Source: Guillardia theta CCMP2712 (taxonomy: Eukaryota > Cryptophyceae > Pyrenomonadales > Geminigeraceae). From it: a stretch of 21,662 bases of DNA. Position numbers and translations under genes: made by a program. Below the pieces are notes generated by a model, which made no database searches, had not been told where the DNA came from, and saw only the letters and a list, made by a program, of their open reading frames with translations. Of this stretch, positions 17,420-21,662 are shown piece by piece. Within the stretch, counting starts at the first letter, position 1. The number at the start of each line of letters is the position of its first letter. The stretch spans positions 310,605 through 332,266 of the forward strand of contig NW_005434606.1 of the NCBI RefSeq assembly GCF_000315625.1, given 5' to 3'.

Positions 17420-17970
17420 GGTCAAGCTGCCGGGCTCCGCGGCCCGGCCGCCCGGCCCGGGCCCGGCCGGGCCCCTCAGCGGCGCTCGATCGGACGGCGG
17501 GCCGTGGTCCGATCCGAGCGTGGCAGTAATGATTGACGGGCGCGGCCCGTGACGGTGCCCGGGCCAGTCACTGCCGGCCGTGGGCCGTCAGCATGATAGC
17601 GCCGAGTTACTACAAAACTCTCTGGAAACCAAAGCTTAAGACGACTTACTAGTTAAGTTACTATCACGTGTTTCACTGGCAAGCGGCGGCCATGGCACGG
17701 TCACGGTACTAGGCTACGTTACTAACTGCGGCATGTGCCAGACCGTCCACTCTCAGCGGCAGGGGGCGCCTTCGGAAGTTCCGAGTTCACTGAGTCTGAG
17801 CCTAGCCCATCCGATCACCGTTGAATGATCCGGCGGCGGCCAGTTTGGATGCTCAGTTGGGCCGCAGTTCCCGCGGTGCAACTTCAGGAGCGGCGAGCTC
17901 GGAGTCCGATCGGGCCGGCCGCGGCGGCGCCCGGGCGAAGCCTAGGCAACTGACAGCACCGGGTCCGAGT
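17420..17970. repeat. GC-rich island, second member
   Basis: CCCGGCCGCCCGGCCCGGGC-type sequence with short palindromes, interspersed with ordinary sequence. It shares GTTCCGAGTTC and AGTCACTG words with 880-1340. Open frames are due to base composition. No gene is recognised across 17221-18150. Confidence 0.45.
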
Positions 17971-18152
17971 CAATGCAAAGATCCAAGACCGGATGCGTTT
18001 GTAAGTCGGATGACCTGAGATCGGGCGTCTTTGCGAGGCCGACTCAGGCCATCATGGCATCATGGCATCCGCCGGGCCAGCGCTGCCGTTTCCAGGCTTG
18101 CAAGCCTGAGCCTTCGCCGTTCAAGTTCAATCACCGTGCCACTGTTGATGTA

Positions 18153-18389
18153 CTTTACTCAAAGTTAAGTTAAAATCAGTACGAGGACCATTACAGCCTG
18201 ATGACTGAACTTCAAGAGTAGAGTCATGGGCCATCACGTGACGTAATCTCTCAGAGACTCCACTTTTACTCAAACTTAAGTTAAAAATGAGTACGAGGAC
18301 AAGCAGGAGGGTCCTAGGGGTGTAGTAAATTGACTTGTTGTACCTAGACTTTACTCAAAGTTAAGTTAAAAATCAGTACGAGGACCATG
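18153..18389 (+). repeat. Three dispersed copies of a ~40-bp direct repeat
   Basis: CTTTACTCAAAGTTAAGTTA followed by AAAATCAGTACGAGGAC appears at about 18153-18190, 18263-18300 and 18348-18387, with one to four differences and 70-45 bases of unrelated DNA between copies. A partial match (TTTACTCAAAGTCAGTG) lies at about 17282. The copies are in the same orientation. Confidence 0.85.
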
Positions 18390-19210
18390 CTATGAGGTAC
18401 CCACCTCCACCCCCCGGTCAGAGATGATGGGGAACTTCCGAAAGTCATCACGAGTTGACTCCGGGACCGGGAAGATTGAAGACTCCGACCGGGTGGGGGG
18501 TACAACCCCCGGGGGTGGAGGGGGTATGACGGGCCCCCACTTTCCCCTTTCGAACCGGGTCACCGAGGGTACCAGGGGTACTCTTTAGTCCCCGAACATT
18601 GTAGGAGTACACTGGTAAGGGTCCTCCGGAAGTTGACCCTAGAAATGGGGGTGGGTGTAGCCGGGGGGGGGGGGGGAGGGGGGTATAGACGGCAACCGTG
18701 AACAACTTATCTACTTGTGGTGGGTGAACCAGGGGGTGGTGGGTGGGGCCGGGTGGTCGATTCAGTGAAGGCTGGCAGGAAGGCCCCCGGCTGGGATCAT
18801 CAGAACGGGGGTGGGGTACCAGGCCTTGGGACCCTTGACGGTGGCAATTGGGGAAAAAGGGGGAACATAGAGTATGGAACGGTCCCTAGTAGACAGGGTA
18901 GGGTGGGGACTCCAGTGGTATATCAGTCAACTTGGGGTGGGGTGGGTACGGAGTGGGGAATCATAATGTCAGGTGCAGATGTAAGGGGGTAGTTAGGGTA
19001 CAAGGAGTAAAAACTTAATAATACGAGTATGGGTAGGGTGGTATAACAATTCACTCCCATTGGGGTGGGTTGTTGTGGGATGGTTGGGGATCGGGTACCC
19101 CTGCTGTGTACTAACCAGACACCTGTAAGCATGGAGGTGGGGTGGTAGAACGAAGGGGGTGGTGAATTCGTATCAGTGTCTCCTTGTGGGTGGGTAGTCT
19201 GGGTCCTATG
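18390..19210. repeat. G-rich repeat DNA with GGTACC/GGGTGG words
   Basis: The plus strand is dominated by GGGGGTGG, GGGTACC and GGTGGGT words, including a 14-G run at 18663-18676. It is similar in style to 1540-2330. Frames through it are Gly/Trp/Val or Pro/Thr/Leu-rich and not protein-like. From 19211 to 19550 the DNA becomes ordinary, with a GATGATGA stretch near 19315-19375, and no gene is seen. Confidence 0.6.
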
Positions 19211-19551
19211 TTGACAAACATGAGCTCGGACTGAGCGAAAAGATGGGGAGGAGGAATGAACAAAAAGGAGAAAGAGAAGAATGAGATGTAGAGTATATGG
19301 GAGAAAAAGCTGATTTGATGATGACAATGATGGTGACAAGGACGATGACGACGATTATGATGATGATGTTAACGATGAGTTCGCTACAACGACGTTACGA
19401 GAGTAGATCGTGGAGAGACTTTGAATGAAACTAATTCGAACATTTGTGCGGGAGGATCTTTGTAGTTGAGATAGTTATATACACGATTTTATGCCATGTT
19501 CTGACAGTGTCTGTTGATCTGAAACGAAATCCTGGCGAGTCCGCATCATTA

Positions 19552-21471
19552 AGCTGAATTTGAGATTGCTGCAAAGAGGAAGAGAGAGGAGCTGGGCAGA
19601 CGACGGCTCTCTGACATGATTGCGTCGAGCAGCAGGATGAAGAGTATGGAGAATCAGAGCACGATTGTCGACACGATGACTGAAGGGCTGAAGCCGTTCC
19701 AGCTCCCTGGCAACTGGGTTGACGGCTTCGTTATGTCGTTTGTAGCTTCGGGGCATGAAGGTATTGACGAGTATTTCTGGCAGCAGGGCTCCTGAATCGC
19801 ATTCGCCTGCATTCTTTCTTCATCTTTGATCTGCGCCTTTGACTCTCTTCCTCGACTCCTCAACTGCTCCTCCCTGTCCTCCTCGTGCACATCCTCCTCC
19901 CCATCCCCTTTCCTGTTTATTATGTGAATGTTGGCTGTGCTCCAACCGGCTATGTTGATAACAGTGATTGGTCATGTTTGCAGGTGCGATTAGCGTGAAG
20001 CAAGACGATAGCAGATTTGTTTTCAAGGTAGCTGCTGACCCTCTGTTTTCTTCTCATATCATTGAACCTTTGCTCGCAGCGTGTTGACCAGAAATCCGAC
20101 GAGTTTCATGCCTACGAATCTCTTCCTCATGAATTGAAGAGTTTCTGTCCGAGATATTTTGGTGAGAGCAAGGCATATTTGGAGTGCGATGATGACAAGA
20201 GTTGCAGGAGCGCAGCATATCGAAGGTTGTTGAGTTCAGAAGCAGACAGACCGTGACCTGGACTTACCTCGTGCACTGCAGGAGATACTTTCCTCATGTT
20301 AGAAACCTTGTGTTCGGCATGAAGAATCCGCATGTGATGGACATCAAGGTTTGATCCCTGCTTGCCCGATGCCACACCTGGATGACAGTGGAGGGAAGAT
20401 GGGTACAAGAACTTTCCTCGAGACGGAAGTGGTGAACGAGAAAAGGAGGATGGATCTGCTAGCGAAAATGATAAAGGTGATGGCGATGAGAGGAGAGGGG
20501 AAGGTGGTTGTGTGACGGACCTTGCAGATCGACCCGAATGAACCCACCGAGGAAGAGAAAGAGCTCGGAATCACAAAACTGAGGTCATCCCCTCCTGCTC
20601 CTGTGCTTTGCCTTCTCTCTGCTTCTCCTCGCTGTCCTGTGCGAGCTGAAGGAGGGACTTCAGGTACATGCAGTACCGAGAAAAGTTGTCGACGTCGGAG
20701 AAGCTTGGCTTTAGAATTGACGCGATCAAAATCCACGACGAGGAGAGACCGTCGTTATCACAGGCGAGTGAACGACAGGAGGAGGAGGAGGAGGAGGAGG
20801 AGGAGGATGTGGAGAGGAGGAGGAGGAGGAGGAGGAGGAGGAGGAGGAGGATGTGGGGAGGATGGGAATGGACGAGGAGGAGGCGAGAAACAGGAAGAAA
20901 TTCATGGATGAGACTTGGATAAAGAAGAACTGATTTGGCAGGGATGCCACGAGCAAAGGGGAAGGGGGGGTTGGTAGATGAATCATGTACTAGATGCGAG
21001 GGCAGAGGAGATGGGAGAGGAGATGGAAGAGGAGATGGAAGAGGAGATTGATCAAGGGAAGGGACTAACGGTTACTCACAGGAGCATGCCAAGAACATCT
21101 GCGATGTGAAGGGAGTCCATGAGGCTTTCAGGGTCTTCCTGTGCGGCAGGACAGACGTGTGGGAGGCGATGCTGACACAGCTCAAAGAGGTTTCTTGACT
21201 GCACGCCTCCTCTATCTTCCCCTCATCCGCCCTCCCGTTTCCCCCCCCCTCCCTCTCTCCCTTTTGGCCTCTTCCATCCCTGCTCGGAATGCTTCGTCAC
21301 TGCCCCTTCCTCCCTCCCTCCGCCTTCGTCTCTCTCTCTCTCTCTCGTCCTCCCCTTTCCCTTGACTGTCGCACTCGCCGACTTCATGCAGCTGCGGAAA
21401 GTGCTCGAGGCTTCCGAATGGTTCATGAAGCACGAGATCATTGGCAGCTCCATCCTCTTCGTGTTTGACAA
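19552..21471 (+). CDS. Inositol polyphosphate kinase (IP6K/IPMK family), 3' end beyond window
   Basis: Exons by eye: about 19552-19760, 19984-20027, 20080-20225, 20282-20348, 20528-20583, 20664-about 20763, 21082-21189 and 21392-21471, then a donor GTAAGAG. Up to the sixth exon and from the seventh to the eighth the joins are in phase. Landmarks: LKPFQLPGNWVDGFVMSF, matching the 'PFxHQVGGH' start; FVFKRV, the ATP lysine region; DEFHAYESLPHELKSFCPRY, matching FYExLPxEL..F.P.Y; NLVFGMKNPHVMDIK, the PxxxDxK signature; YREKLSTSEKLGFRIDAIKI; WFMKHEIIGSSILFVFD, the SSLL motif. Family enzymes phosphorylate inositol polyphosphates using ATP. The PxxxDxKxG glycine is Asp here (DIK-ID). The C-terminal DFG-like IDF motif is not in the window. 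The start codon is unresolved. The sixth donor is uncertain: CAG|GCGAGTG (GC-AG) keeps phase. Confidence 0.88.
20779..20852. repeat. (GGA)n microsatellite in an inositol kinase intron
   Basis: Two GGA/GAG blocks separated by GATGTGGAGA. They fall between the GFRIDAIKI exon and the HAKNICDVKG exon. If the sixth exon's donor is further right (GAT|GTGGAG), part of this would be translated as a poly-Glu stretch. Confidence 0.8.
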
Positions 21472-21479
21472 GTAAGAGA

Positions 21480-21662
21480 GAGAGAGAGAGGAGGAGGAGG
21501 AGGGGGGGGGGGGGGGGGAGGAGCGAAGGCTTTGGGGGGGGGGGGGGAGGGGGCAAAAAGGGGGGGGGGGGGGGGGGGGAAAAGGGGGGGGCGGATGGGG
21601 GGAAAAAGGAGGGGGCGTGCAGAAAAAAAACTTCTGGGAGCTGTGGCGGCGTCGCCTCCCGG
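21480..21662. repeat. G-rich low-complexity end of window
   Basis: After the donor at 21472 the sequence degenerates into GAGAGA, GGAGGA and long G runs with scattered A. The base calls here look unreliable. The remaining 3' exons of the inositol kinase are not visible. Confidence 0.7.

Noticed and set aside
18153-18389. Three spaced repeats considered as a CRISPR array
   Set aside because: Only three imperfect copies, uneven spacers, no cas genes, eukaryotic setting.

Overview
This window looks like nuclear DNA of a eukaryotic protist. Its genes are broken by GT-AG introns, several of them only 46-56 bases long. The proteins are eukaryotic in type: a MAPKK-like protein kinase, an inositol polyphosphate kinase and a MIB/HERC2-like domain. 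Spaces between genes are full of simple repeats, minisatellites and G or C/T runs. Nothing suggests a bacterial operon, phage, CRISPR array or IS element. A cryptophyte-like alga such as Guillardia fits the intron style and base composition, but that placement is a low-confidence guess.

Layout. 1-221: 3' end of an unrecognised plus-strand gene. 677-827: last exon of a minus-strand gene. 880-2700: gene-poor repeats, first a GC-rich island and then G-rich 'GGTACCC' DNA. 2750-4689: a plus-strand STE/MAPKK-like kinase that I could splice through nine introns. 4968-6585: scattered exons of an unrecognised minus-strand gene or genes. 6360-8390: microsatellites with at most one weak exon. 8393-9257: a minus-strand gene for a small single-pass membrane protein (three exons), with an 11-bp tandem repeat at its 5' end. 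9340-10880: mostly non-coding and AT-rich. 10885-12390: the clearest gene, an intron-free 501-residue protein with a central coiled coil and a MIB/HERC2-like module. 12668-13430 and 15817-16578: two copies of one four-exon minus-strand gene, separated by a 39-bp/17-bp minisatellite (14396-15265). 16900-19500: repeat-rich DNA. 19552 to about 21471: a plus-strand inositol polyphosphate kinase whose 3' end lies beyond the window.

The genes do not form an obvious pathway. Three points stand out: a kinase whose DFG motif is DLC and whose C-lobe is shortened; an inositol kinase whose PxxxDxKxG motif ends in Asp; and a duplicated gene pair whose middle, introns included, is almost identical while its ends and flanks have diverged, which suggests gene conversion. 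Both copies of that pair also share a 25-base discontinuity that is either an extremely short intron or an inherited frameshift.
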